A stretch of DNA of 46,522 nt from Chitinophagaceae bacterium (GTDB lineage Bacteria > Bacteroidota > Bacteroidia > Chitinophagales > Chitinophagaceae): assembly GCA_025363355.1 (NCBI GenBank), contig JANYEB010000133.1, positions 1 through 46,522 of the forward strand, in the 5' to 3' direction. The translations under genes were made by a program, and so were the position numbers. Below the pieces are notes generated by a model. That model was not told where the DNA came from, searched no databases, and worked only from the letters and a program-made list of their open reading frames with translations. Below, piece by piece: positions 8,342 through 16,083 of the stretch (the stretch's first letter is position 1; every line of letters starts with the position of its first letter).

Positions 8342-9391
8342 TGGATTCTTAAACGATTGTTTATAAAAAATGGTTGAATCTGTTAGCGATGTTAAAAAGT
8401 TAATTAAGTCTTTTTTCTCTTCGTTTGTTAAAGTAAAGCCAGTTATCAATTGACTTTTGTTTTGGTTTAATTTACCATCTCCTTTATAATTTCCATAGTC
8501 AATATTTCTTCCTCCTCTTGCATACATATCAATCACTTCTTCAATAGTTGAAATGCTTCCATTATGCATATATGGTGCGGTGAACATTACATTTCTAAGG
8601 GATGGAATTTTAAATTTACCATTATCTTTTGGTTGATGTGTAATGCTATAAATTCCATTATCAGTTTGTGGATATTCGTTTTTATTCCCAACGTTATACA
8701 ACCCAATATTCGCATAAATACTATCAACATTTTCAGTTGATGTTGCTAAAGTAAAATATGGAGGACGATGACAAGATACACAATTCAAACGCTTGCTGGT
8801 AAATAGTTGTAGACCTTTGTATGCAGATGGAGTTAATTCTCCTTTATCGAAATTTGATGATTTAGAAACAAGTGTTTTCTCATAAGCAGCTATAGCAATT
8901 TCTATTTGTGTTAAAGTAAATAATTTGCTACTATCGGGAAAAGCATTTTTAAAAAAAGTTGGGTATAAACTATCTTTTTTAAAAAAAACTTGTATCTCAT
9001 TAATATGTTTATTCAATCCCAATTCTATTGGATGATTTCCATAAAGCGGTCTTTTAATTTGCGTTTCAAATGAGGTTGCATTTGGGTTTGCCCAATCATA
9101 TTTTTTTAAATAAACAGCATTGATTAGTGATGGTGCATTGTGTATTACATTTTCGCCAAGAGCAGTGGCACTTGTTCTATATCCATCTGTAAATGCAAAT
9201 TCAGGACTATGGCAACTTGCACAAGATTTGGTATTGTTGATAGATAGCTTAGTATCAAAAAAAAGATAATGCCCTAAAATTTCTAAATGGCTTTGTTTAC
9301 TCTCATTTTCTTTTTTTGCATTACAAGTAACTATTAATGATAGTAGAATTAGTAAGCTGATCGTTTTTAAAATTTTCATTAAACCCATCAA
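8327..9391 (-). CDS. MauG/cytochrome c peroxidase-like di-haem lipoprotein
   Basis: This 354-residue protein has a lipobox (IVTC, Cys23) and two haem c sites, CASCH (57-61) and CVSCH (204-208). IPSLRNVMFTAPYMHNGS (262-279) is typical of the bacterial di-haem peroxidase/MauG family. Trp100 (YDWANPNATSFETQ) fits the conserved Trp between the haems. In IEEVIDMYARGG, Tyr290 falls where classical peroxidases have a distal Met and MauG has a Tyr, by my alignment. Such proteins reduce peroxide or oxidise residues in partner proteins. An ATG at 9379 (MKILKTISLL) may be the true start. It lies 12 bases after pdxH and 42 bases before the amine-oxidase-like gene, which is a possible partner. Confidence 0.85.
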   Translation of the reverse strand: MMGLMKILKTISLLILLSLIVTCNAKKENESKQSHLEILGHYLFFDTKLSINNTKSCASCHSPEFAFTDGYRTSATALGENVIHNAPSLINAVYLKKYDWANPNATSFETQIKRPLYGNHPIELGLNKHINEIQVFFKKDSLYPTFFKNAFPDSSKLFTLTQIEIAIAAYEKTLVSKSSNFDKGELTPSAYKGLQLFTSKRLNCVSCHRPPYFTLATSTENVDSIYANIGLYNVGNKNEYPQTDNGIYSITHQPKDNGKFKIPSLRNVMFTAPYMHNGSISTIEEVIDMYARGGRNIDYGNYKGDGKLNQNKSQLITGFTLTNEEKKDLINFLTSLTDSTIFYKQSFKNPFAQN

Positions 9392-9403
9392 ATTTTCGTT
9401 AAC

Positions 9404-10042
9404 CTACGGTGCTAATCTTTCAATTTTCCAACTATTATTTTCTAGTTTATAGCAAATTCTATCGTGCAGTCTATTACTTCTGCCTTGCCAAAACTCAAAA
9501 TAATTAGGAATTAGTCTACAACCACCCCAATGTGGTGGACGCTGAATTTGGCCACCAAATTGTTCTTTAAATTTGGCTTCGTTTTCAACCAAAATATCTC
9601 TGCTTTCAATTACTTTGCTTTGTGGAGATGCCCAAGCCCCTAACTTGCTGCCTTCTGGTCTAGAATTAAAATATTCATCGCTTATTTCGTTTGAAACCTT
9701 TTCTACAATTCCTTCAATTCTTATTTGTCGTTGCAACTCTTTCCAAAAAAAACATATCGCTGCATTGGGGTTTTGCAACATATCTTCTGCTTTTTTGCTG
9801 TTATAGTTTGTAAAAAAAGTGAACCCAGCAGTATCAAAGTCTTTTAGCAGAACAACTCTTGCAGTTGGCTTTAATTCTTTAGAAACTGTGGCTAGTGTCA
9901 TAGCATTTACTTCATCAATATTGCTAGCAGTCGCTTCTTGCCACCAGATAGTAAATTGTTCAAATGGATTATTCATAACATCTTCTTCACTTAAAGATTT
10001 TAAAGTATAATCTTTTCTAATATCAGCAATAGGGGTGTTCAT
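9404..10042 (-). CDS. pdxH: Pyridoxamine/pyridoxine 5'-phosphate oxidase
   Basis: This 212-residue FMN enzyme oxidises pyridoxine or pyridoxamine 5'-phosphate to pyridoxal 5'-phosphate. Family motifs are RVVLLKDFDTAGFTFFTNYNSKKA (written in part), FFWKELQRQIRIEG, SRPEGSKLGAWASPQS and the C-terminal PNYFEFWQGRSNRLHDR with the substrate-binding Arg and His. The length is normal. A -7 box (TAGTTTTG, 10067-10060) lies 17 bases upstream, without a well-spaced -33. It is the first gene before the di-haem/amine-oxidase-like cluster with a gap of only 12 bases, so these may be co-transcribed, though a functional link is not evident. It is divergent from mreB. Confidence 0.95.
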   Translation of the reverse strand: MNTPIADIRKDYTLKSLSEEDVMNNPFEQFTIWWQEATASNIDEVNAMTLATVSKELKPTARVVLLKDFDTAGFTFFTNYNSKKAEDMLQNPNAAICFFWKELQRQIRIEGIVEKVSNEISDEYFNSRPEGSKLGAWASPQSKVIESRDILVENEAKFKEQFGGQIQRPPHWGGCRLIPNYFEFWQGRSNRLHDRICYKLENNSWKIERLAP

Positions 10043-10059
10043 AATCGCAATTTAAGGCA

Positions 10060-10067
10060 CAAAACTA
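10060..10067 (-). promoter_or_regulatory. Predicted -7 box upstream of pdxH
   Basis: TAGTTTTG on the minus strand matches TAnnTTTG, 17 bases before the pdxH ATG. Candidate -33 TTTG words upstream are either 11 or 28 bases away, so spacing is not ideal. Confidence 0.35.
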
Positions 10068-10166
10068 CCATCTAAAAACAAAACACCTAAAAAAACAAAC
10101 TTGCTTTTGATAATTCCATTTTATTCATTCACTTTTGCCTACCTTGCAAAAAAGGAAAAAACCACT

Positions 10167-11192
10167 ATGGGAATGTTTAGTTTTTTTACTCAAGAAATAG
10201 CGATGGACTTGGGTACAGCAAATACACTTATTATTCACGGAGATGAAATAGTTGTAAATGAGCCAAGTATCGTGGCTCTTAATAGAAATAATTTAAAGGA
10301 AGTTTTAGCCGTTGGCAAAAAAGCTTTGCTAATGCATGAAAAAACACACGAAAGCATTAGAACTGTTCGTCCATTGAAAGATGGCGTAATTGCCGATTTC
10401 AACGCAGCTGAAATTATGATTAGGGAAATGATAAAAATGATTTACCCTAAAAAACCATTGATTCCACCAAGCTGGAGAATGGTTATTTGTATTCCCTCAA
10501 GTATAACCGAGGTTGAAAAACGTGCTGTTCGTGACAGTGCAGAACAAGCTGGTGCTAAAGAGGTTTATATGATTCACGAACCTATGGCTGCTGCTTTAGG
10601 TATTGGAATTGATGTAGAAGAGCCAGTTGGAAATATGATTATTGATATTGGAGGAGGAACAACCGGTATTACAGTTATTGCATTGGCTGGTATTGTTTGC
10701 GACCAAAGCATTCGTATTGCTGGCGATGAATTTACTATGGATATTATGGAAGCTCTTCGTCGTTATCATAGTCTATTAATTGGTGAAAGAACTGCAGAAC
10801 AAATTAAAATTCATGTTGGTGCTGCAATGAAAGATTTAGATTCTCCACCAGAAGATATGGCTGTTAATGGTAGGGACTTGGTTACTGGTATTCCTAAACA
10901 AATTATGGTTACTTACCAAGAAATTGCTGAAGCATTAGATAAAAGTATTTTCAAAATAGAAGAAGCTATTCTTAAAGCTTTAGAAACAACACCACCAGAA
11001 TTAGCTGCTGATATTTACAGACGTGGTTTGTACTTAACAGGTGGTGGTGCATTGCTCAGAGGCTTGGACAAAAGGTTAAGTGCAAAAATTAAATTACCTG
11101 TTCATATTGCCGAAGATCCACTGAAATCAGTAGTTAGAGGTACTGGCTTGGCTTTAAAAAATTATCAGCACTATCCATTTATAATGAAATAG
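10167..11192 (+). CDS. mreB: Rod-shape-determining protein MreB
   Basis: This bacterial actin polymerises under the inner membrane and directs elongation of the cell wall. The start at 10167 (MGMFSFFTQEIAMDLGTANT) gives 341 residues, the usual family length. The in-frame ATG at 10101 would add 22 residues that do not look like MreB. Nucleotide-binding motifs are MDLGTANTLI (phosphate 1), NMIIDIGGGTTGITVIAL (phosphate 2) and LYLTGGGALLRGLD (adenosine). AAAAGG lies about ten bases before the ATG, one of few SD-like sequences here. It heads the mreBCD cluster and is divergent from pdxH. The gap to mreC holds a strong hairpin. Confidence 0.97.
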   Translation: MGMFSFFTQEIAMDLGTANTLIIHGDEIVVNEPSIVALNRNNLKEVLAVGKKALLMHEKTHESIRTVRPLKDGVIADFNAAEIMIREMIKMIYPKKPLIPPSWRMVICIPSSITEVEKRAVRDSAEQAGAKEVYMIHEPMAAALGIGIDVEEPVGNMIIDIGGGTTGITVIALAGIVCDQSIRIAGDEFTMDIMEALRRYHSLLIGERTAEQIKIHVGAAMKDLDSPPEDMAVNGRDLVTGIPKQIMVTYQEIAEALDKSIFKIEEAILKALETTPPELAADIYRRGLYLTGGGALLRGLDKRLSAKIKLPVHIAEDPLKSVVRGTGLALKNYQHYPFIMK

Positions 11193-11197
11193 TAGCC

Positions 11198-11278
11198 AGT
11201 AGTTAGTAGTCAGTACTTAGACTTTTATACAAAGTAATTATTGACTACTAACTACTAATTACTAACTACTAATTACTC
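11198..11278 (+). repeat. Hairpin plus tandem CTAA-type repeats between mreB and mreC
   Basis: AGTAGTTAGTAGTCA (11198-11212) is exactly complementary to TGACTACTAACTACT (11242-11256), giving a 15-bp stem extended by a G-U pair and more pairs. The right arm leads into two tandem copies of TAACTACTAATTAC (about 11249-11276), ending just before the TTG start of mreC. The structure could reduce read-through or set the mreB:mreC ratio. A similar low-complexity stretch precedes recO. Confidence 0.7.
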
Positions 11279-11283
11279 CTAAG

Positions 11284-12156
11284 TTGCGTAACATCTTTCT
11301 TTTCATAAGGCAATATTTTAATCTTATCACCTTCTTTATTCTACAGTTGATATGTATTATTACGTTGAGTAGATTTAGCAAAACCCACCAAGCATTTTTT
11401 TATAGTGAGGCTAATGAAATAACTGGAAAAGTAAATACCGAGGTAAATAAAGTAAGTCGTTATTTTAATTTGGTTGATGCTAACAAAGAACTAGCTGCTG
11501 AAAATGCAAGACTAAAAAGTCAATTAAAAATGAATTTTGTTGCATCAGATAGTTCAAAACTTATTGTTACAGATACGCTCATTAAAGACACTTCAAATCG
11601 TTATAGAAAGTATTCCTATTTACCAGCTTTGGTTGTTAATAATAACGTTTCCTCTCAATCTAATTTTATTACTTTAGAACGTGGCAGCAAACAAGGTGTT
11701 AAAAAAGATATGGGTGTTATAGGTCCTTTAGGTATTATTGGAAAAGTAGTAACAGTTAGTGAAAATTATAGTGTTGTAATGAGTTTGCTTAATAGAAACA
11801 GTTCTGTTTCTGCAATGTTTAAAAAAGGCGATCATCAATCTGGTAATGTTGAGTGGGATGGAAAAGATGCCAATTATCTAACAATGAAAAAAGTTAGTAA
11901 AGCTGTTGATGTTAAAAAAGGAGACACCATTGTTACAAGCAATTATTCTCCATCATTTCCATCTTTATTAATGATAGGAACTGTTGTTGAAATAAGAACA
12001 GATGCACAAGGTGATACTTATTCGCTGAAACTAAAATCAGCAACAAACTTCTTTACATTGCAATATGTAAATGTTATATTAAATCATTACTACGAAGAGC
12101 AAAATAAATTAGATTCATTAACCAGAAAACTTCAATTCAATTCAGGTAATGAGTAA
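11284..12156 (+). CDS. mreC: Rod-shape-determining protein MreC
   Basis: This 290-residue bitopic periplasmic scaffold links MreB to the elongation synthases. It has an N-terminal membrane helix (YFNLITFFILQLICIITL), a coiled-coil region (about 45-80, KELAAENARLKSQL) and the MreC beta-barrel core (GVIGPLGIIGKVV, RGSKQGVKKDMGV, KKGDTIVTSN). Translation appears to start at a TTG: MRNIFLFIRQYFN is the expected N-terminus and no in-frame ATG precedes it. It overlaps mreD by 8 bases. The upstream hairpin and repeats may affect initiation. Confidence 0.93.
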   Translation: MRNIFLFIRQYFNLITFFILQLICIITLSRFSKTHQAFFYSEANEITGKVNTEVNKVSRYFNLVDANKELAAENARLKSQLKMNFVASDSSKLIVTDTLIKDTSNRYRKYSYLPALVVNNNVSSQSNFITLERGSKQGVKKDMGVIGPLGIIGKVVTVSENYSVVMSLLNRNSSVSAMFKKGDHQSGNVEWDGKDANYLTMKKVSKAVDVKKGDTIVTSNYSPSFPSLLMIGTVVEIRTDAQGDTYSLKLKSATNFFTLQYVNVILNHYYEEQNKLDSLTRKLQFNSGNE

Positions 12157-12682
12157 TTTACTTAAAAATATAGTACGATTTATTTTGTTTGCTTTTGTGC
12201 AGGTTTATGTACTTAGCAAAGTGCCGCCATTGCATCAATTCATCACACCATATTTATACTTTTTATTTATACTTTGGTTGCCTTTTTCTATCAATAGATG
12301 GTTTTTATTATTGGTTAGTTTTTCTTTTGGAATGACAGTAGATTATTTTTTAGGCACACCTGGTTTACACGCGGCACCCTGCACTTTAATTGCCTACCTA
12401 CGACCATTTTTATTAAACTTGTTTATTGCACAAGAATCAACAGAGCAAAGCTTTGTAGAGCCTTCAGTTAAAAGTATGGGTTGGGGTCCTTACAGTATTT
12501 ACATTGTACTATTAACATTCATTCACACCTTTTATTTGGTGTTAATAGAGTGGCTTTCTTTTGGTTCTTTTTTATATTTCTTGGGTAAAGTATTAGCCAC
12601 AAGTACACTTACTTTAATACTAATATTTATTACAGAAATGTTATTCTTTAGAAAAGCTAAGTATAGAACCAACGCTGCTTAA
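12149..12682 (+). CDS. mreD: Rod-shape-determining protein MreD
   Basis: This 177-residue multi-pass membrane protein has about five hydrophobic helices. Its position, length and the FSFGMTVDYFLGTPGLHAA motif fit MreD, the membrane partner of MreC in the elongasome. The ATG lies inside the mreC 3' end (8-base overlap), so translation is coupled. In many Bacteroidota mrdA (PBP2) and rodA follow; here the gene ends directly against the convergent nadE stop, and rodA lies about 27.5 kb away. Confidence 0.9.
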   Translation: MSNLLKNIVRFILFAFVQVYVLSKVPPLHQFITPYLYFLFILWLPFSINRWFLLLVSFSFGMTVDYFLGTPGLHAAPCTLIAYLRPFLLNLFIAQESTEQSFVEPSVKSMGWGPYSIYIVLLTFIHTFYLVLIEWLSFGSFLYFLGKVLATSTLTLILIFITEMLFFRKAKYRTNAA

Positions 12683-14365
12683 TTAGTTTAAATATTTTCC
12701 AACAATTGGTACTCTTCTTCCAACACCAAATGCTTTTGGTGAGATACGAATAATGGGACAAAATTGATTTCGTTTGTATTCATTATTGTTCACCATTTTC
12801 AAAGTTCTATCAACCAATGTAGCATCAAAACCTTGTGCTTTAATTTCTGCTGGTCCTTGTCTGCGTTCAATATATTGATACAAAATTTTATCAAGAATGG
12901 AATAATCTGGCAAGCTATCACTGTCTTTTTGATTAGGTCTTAGCTCTGCACTTGGTGCTTTATCAATAATATTATTTGGAATGATTTCTTTTTCTCGATT
13001 TATATATTTTGCCAAAGCATATACCTGCATTTTATAGCAATCTCCCAGCACACCTAATCCACCAGCCATATCTCCATATAAAGTTCCATAGCCTGTTGCT
13101 AATTCACTTTTGTTACTTGTGTTTAGCAATACATATCCAAATTTATTTGCCATTGCCATTAATAGATTCCCTCTTGTTCTGCTTTGTATATTTTCCTCTG
13201 CTACACTAAAAGGTAGGTCTTTAAAAATTGGTTTTAAGGTTGACAAAAACGTTTCATACACATCAGCAATTTTAATAATGTCATAAGGATTATCTAAGTT
13301 TTTACTTAGCTCTACTGCATCATTCACACTATGATCTGTACTGTATGGTGAAGGCATTAGAATAGCTCTCACATTATCTTTGCCCAATGCTGCACAAGCT
13401 AATGCAAGTGTAACAGCACTATCAATACCACCACTGCTACCAAGTATTGCTTTAGTAAAACCCATCTTATTAAAGTAATCTTTTATACCCAAAACAAGTG
13501 CATCATAAATTTGATGGATGTTTAAATTTTCATCTAAACTTATTGGGTTTAATTCTTGATTTGGAACAGCAGATGCAACTTCAACTATTGATGAATTAAT
13601 TGTACCATCATCATTAATTTCAACTGCTTCTAACGCTTCTGTAAACATTGGTAATTGCTTGCATAAATTGGCATTTTTATCAAACACTAAACTTGCTCCA
13701 TCAAAAACTATTTCTGTTTGGCTACCTACTGCATTACAATAAATCATTGGCAATTTATACTTCAACACATTGGCTTTAATAATGGCTTTTCTATCTTCAT
13801 TATGTGTGTAATCAAAAGGAGATGCTGAAAGGTTAATCATCAAATCTGGACTGTGTTTCATCAATTCATCCATTGGGCAAATTCTATACAAAGGGTTATC
13901 GCCTAAGTTCCAAATATCTTCACAAATAGTAATGGCAAGTTTCTTGCCTTTAAATTCTACAACATTCCAATTATATGCAGGTTCAAAATATCTGTATTCA
14001 TCAAATACATCATAAGTTGGCAATAATGTTTTATGAATTTCTGCAATTATTTTTTTGTTGTATAAAAAGAAAGCAGCATTAAATAAATCCTTGCCTTCTT
14101 TAATAGTGTTACGAGCTGGAGAACCAATAATCACAGCTATTTCAGTAGTATGTTCTTTTATAATTTCAATGGCTTCATAGCATTTATTGATGAAGTCGTT
14201 GAACTCAACAAAATCTCTTGCAGGATATCCACATACACTCATTTCACTAAATACAATTAAATCTGCTTGTTGTGCTTTTGCTTCATTAATTGCTGTAATT
14301 ATTTTTTGAGTATTCGCCTCAAAATTTCCAATATGATAGTTCTGTTGTGCTAAGAAAATTTTCAT
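12683..14365 (-). CDS. nadE: Glutamine-dependent NAD+ synthase
   Basis: This 560-residue two-domain enzyme makes NAD+ from deamido-NAD+, ATP and glutamine-derived ammonia. The N-terminal nitrilase-type glutaminase domain shows the Glu-Lys-Cys triad: Glu41 (FSEMSVCGYP), Lys112 (HKTLLPTYDVFDEYRYF) and Cys148 (TICEDIW). The C-terminal synthetase domain has the pyrophosphatase P-loop SSGGIDSAV (about 310-318) and NTSNKSELATGYGTLYGD. The length is typical. It is convergent with mreD with no gap. A promoter-like sequence ends 4 bases before the ATG. Confidence 0.97.
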   Translation of the reverse strand: MKIFLAQQNYHIGNFEANTQKIITAINEAKAQQADLIVFSEMSVCGYPARDFVEFNDFINKCYEAIEIIKEHTTEIAVIIGSPARNTIKEGKDLFNAAFFLYNKKIIAEIHKTLLPTYDVFDEYRYFEPAYNWNVVEFKGKKLAITICEDIWNLGDNPLYRICPMDELMKHSPDLMINLSASPFDYTHNEDRKAIIKANVLKYKLPMIYCNAVGSQTEIVFDGASLVFDKNANLCKQLPMFTEALEAVEINDDGTINSSIVEVASAVPNQELNPISLDENLNIHQIYDALVLGIKDYFNKMGFTKAILGSSGGIDSAVTLALACAALGKDNVRAILMPSPYSTDHSVNDAVELSKNLDNPYDIIKIADVYETFLSTLKPIFKDLPFSVAEENIQSRTRGNLLMAMANKFGYVLLNTSNKSELATGYGTLYGDMAGGLGVLGDCYKMQVYALAKYINREKEIIPNNIIDKAPSAELRPNQKDSDSLPDYSILDKILYQYIERRQGPAEIKAQGFDATLVDRTLKMVNNNEYKRNQFCPIIRISPKAFGVGRRVPIVGKYLN

Positions 14366-14369
14366 TGGG

Positions 14370-14401
14370 CAAAGATATTATTTTGAATGGCGAATCACCA
14401 A
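14370..14401 (-). promoter_or_regulatory. Predicted nadE promoter, near-leaderless
   Basis: On the minus strand TTG (14401-14399), 21 bases and TATCTTTG (14377-14370) fit the Bacteroidota -33/-7 pattern. Only CCCA separates the -7 box from the ATG, so the transcript should start at or near the first codon. Confidence 0.55.
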
Positions 14402-14519
14402 CACGATCGATTTTGTTAAGTATTTTGAATTAAATTTTTCATTAATACATTGCAAAGACTGCTAAAAAAAATAATGCGAATAGAATGTTCTTATCTTTAC
14501 CTCCTAAAGCAAAACTATT

Positions 14520-14884
14520 TTGGCATTTGAAAAAAAATATACTGAACAAGAACTTGTTTGTTTATTAAAACAAAGAGATAAAACTGCTTTTGGTTATTTA
14601 TACGATAAATATGCAGCTTCGTTTTATGGAATGATTCTTACAAATTTAAACCATAATGAAAAAGCTGCTCAGGATATACTACAAGATGTTTTTGTTAGAA
14701 TTTGGAAAAATTTAGAAGGCTACGATAACACACAAGAAATTTTATTTACTTGGATGTTTAAGATCGTTAGCTCAACGATTAAAGATAAAATAGGCATTAT
14801 AAAAAAAATTTCAATCCAAATGGTAAATAATAACGTAAGTATTATACGGCATTAGAAATATTGAACAAGAAAGTAGTTGAATAA
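14520..14884 (+). pseudogene. ECF sigma factor with internal deletion: region 2 kept, region 4 lost
   Basis: The frame from the TTG at 14520 gives 111 residues and stops at 14855. It holds a normal sigma region 2 (FGYLYDKYAASFYGMIL, DILQDVFVRIWKNLEGYD, LFTWMFKIVSSTIKDK) and then a short tail. Region 4, which binds the -35 element, is missing. After the break, a different frame reads TALEILNKKVVE and stops with TAA directly against the ATG at 14885. This resembles the usual C-terminus of the family (RTALxxLRxLL). The simplest reading is an internal deletion of roughly 200 bases that also shifted the frame. A functional region-2-only protein is possible but less likely. It forms a pair with the cupin anti-sigma gene. 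Confidence 0.7.
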
Positions 14885-15493
14885 ATGGATATAAAGGAAT
14901 ACATAGCGTCTGGAGTTTTAGAGCAGTATGTGCTTGGAACTATTAGTGATGAAGAATTGCTGACAGTTGATCAAATGGCAGCCTCATACCCAGAAATCAA
15001 AGAAGAAATTCTATCAATTAGTTATGTCCTTGAAAAGCTTGCTATTGAAAATGCAATTGCCCCAGACGAAACTATTAAACCATTTATAATGGCTAGTATA
15101 GATTTTATGGAGCGAATGGAAAGTGGTGAACAACCATCATTTCCACCAATATTAAACGAGAGTTCTCGTTTAATAGATTTTGCATCTTGGATTCATCGTG
15201 ATGATATGGTTTTGCCTTTTGATGCAGGAGATTTATATGCAAAAATTATTGGCTATACACCACAAGCTACAACGGCTATTGCTTGGATTAAAGGCAATGC
15301 ACCTGTTGAAACTCACGATAAAGAATATGAGAAATTTTTAATTATTGAAGGTACTTGTGATATTATTGTTGAAGACAAAGTATATCAATTAGTCGCTGGC
15401 GATTATTTTGCAATTCCACTTCACAAAAGTCATCAGGTTAGGGTTACATCTAGTATTCCTTGCAAAGTGATTCTTCAAAGAATTGCTGCTTAG
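14885..15493 (+). CDS. Cupin-domain anti-sigma-factor-like protein
   Basis: This 202-residue soluble protein has an N-terminal helical part (MDIKEYIASGVLEQYVLGTISDEE..., about 1-90) like the anti-sigma domains paired with Bacteroidota ECF factors. A C-terminal cupin follows (about 110-200), with HDKEYEKFLIIEGTCDIIVED and GDYFAIPLHKSHQVRV, where His and Glu residues could bind a metal. This recalls ChrR-type anti-sigma factors that sense oxidants, but the zinc-binding Cys/His cluster of ChrR is not seen. Its ATG directly follows the stop of the sigma remnant's original frame, so the two genes were once coupled. With the sigma factor broken, its present target is unclear. Confidence 0.7.
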   Translation: MDIKEYIASGVLEQYVLGTISDEELLTVDQMAASYPEIKEEILSISYVLEKLAIENAIAPDETIKPFIMASIDFMERMESGEQPSFPPILNESSRLIDFASWIHRDDMVLPFDAGDLYAKIIGYTPQATTAIAWIKGNAPVETHDKEYEKFLIIEGTCDIIVEDKVYQLVAGDYFAIPLHKSHQVRVTSSIPCKVILQRIAA

Positions 15494-15496
15494 CTT

Positions 15497-15928
15497 TTAC
15501 TTTTTAAAAAGTAATTTATAAATCCTATCCAATTCTAATTTCTCTGTTGAGGTTAGTTTGTCGTGTTTATCAAAATTATTATGCATACCAATTACAGCTT
15601 TGTGTTGAGGATATTTTGCTAAAATTTCATTTAATTTATTTTCTGTTTCGGCATCTTTTTTAACTTCACTAATTATAATAGGTGCATCTTTCTTTTCTCG
15701 TGTAGGTAGTTTAGATAATGTTACTTGAAGTGTTGCCAATAACCCTGCTGGCAAGTCTGTAATTTTTTCTGCTTTATAAAATAATCCTTGCAATTGTCCC
15801 TTGGTTAAAAAACCTCTGTCTTCGTATTGATGCATTAAACTCATTACAAATAAATCATCTTTATTACTGTTGTAACAAGCTGTTAAAATTTTTTCTACAA
15901 AGTCTAGTCCGTCTTTTTTGATTTGCAT
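15497..15928 (-). CDS. Hypothetical protein, 143 residues
   Basis: No family was recognised. The protein is soluble, rich in Lys, Asp and Leu, and lacks a signal peptide or membrane helix. The N-terminal half looks helical (FVEKILTACYNSNKDDLFVMSLMHQYEDRGFLTKGQLQGLF), with a charged linker and a helical C-terminal part (KLNEILAKYPQHKAVIGMH). It converges with the cupin gene; the palindrome TTACTTTTTAAAAAGTAA (about 15497-15514) overlaps its stop codon. A -7-like box TATGTTTG (about 15952-15945) lies 16 bases upstream of the start. Length, start and codon use resemble neighbouring genes, so it is probably real. Confidence 0.6.
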   Translation of the reverse strand: MQIKKDGLDFVEKILTACYNSNKDDLFVMSLMHQYEDRGFLTKGQLQGLFYKAEKITDLPAGLLATLQVTLSKLPTREKKDAPIIISEVKKDAETENKLNEILAKYPQHKAVIGMHNNFDKHDKLTSTEKLELDRIYKLLFKK

Positions 15929-16083
15929 AAGTATTCAATGGTTCAAACATAAATAATATTTGTCATTTAGTTGGTAACACCAATAGAGTAGCACTATTTA
16001 AGCTACAAGTTTTATGAAGCAAGAACTGAGATAATATGAATCATTAAAAATCTTTTGTGGAAATATTTGTTTATTGTATCTAG

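Noticed and set aside
9404-10042. pdxH as a functional part of the MauG-like cluster
   Set aside because: Co-transcription is plausible from the 12-base gap, but PdxH is a cytosolic vitamin B6 enzyme while the cluster proteins are exported lipoproteins, so no functional link is claimed.
10101-10166. Upstream ATG giving a 22-residue extension of MreB
   Set aside because: The extension is hydrophobic and unlike MreB; the ATG at 10167 has an AAGG-type ribosome site and the conserved start.
15497-15514. Palindrome TTACTTTTTAAAAAGTAA as a terminator
   Set aside because: It has no GC pairs beyond one and overlaps a stop codon; the stem would be weak, so it is not listed as a terminator.
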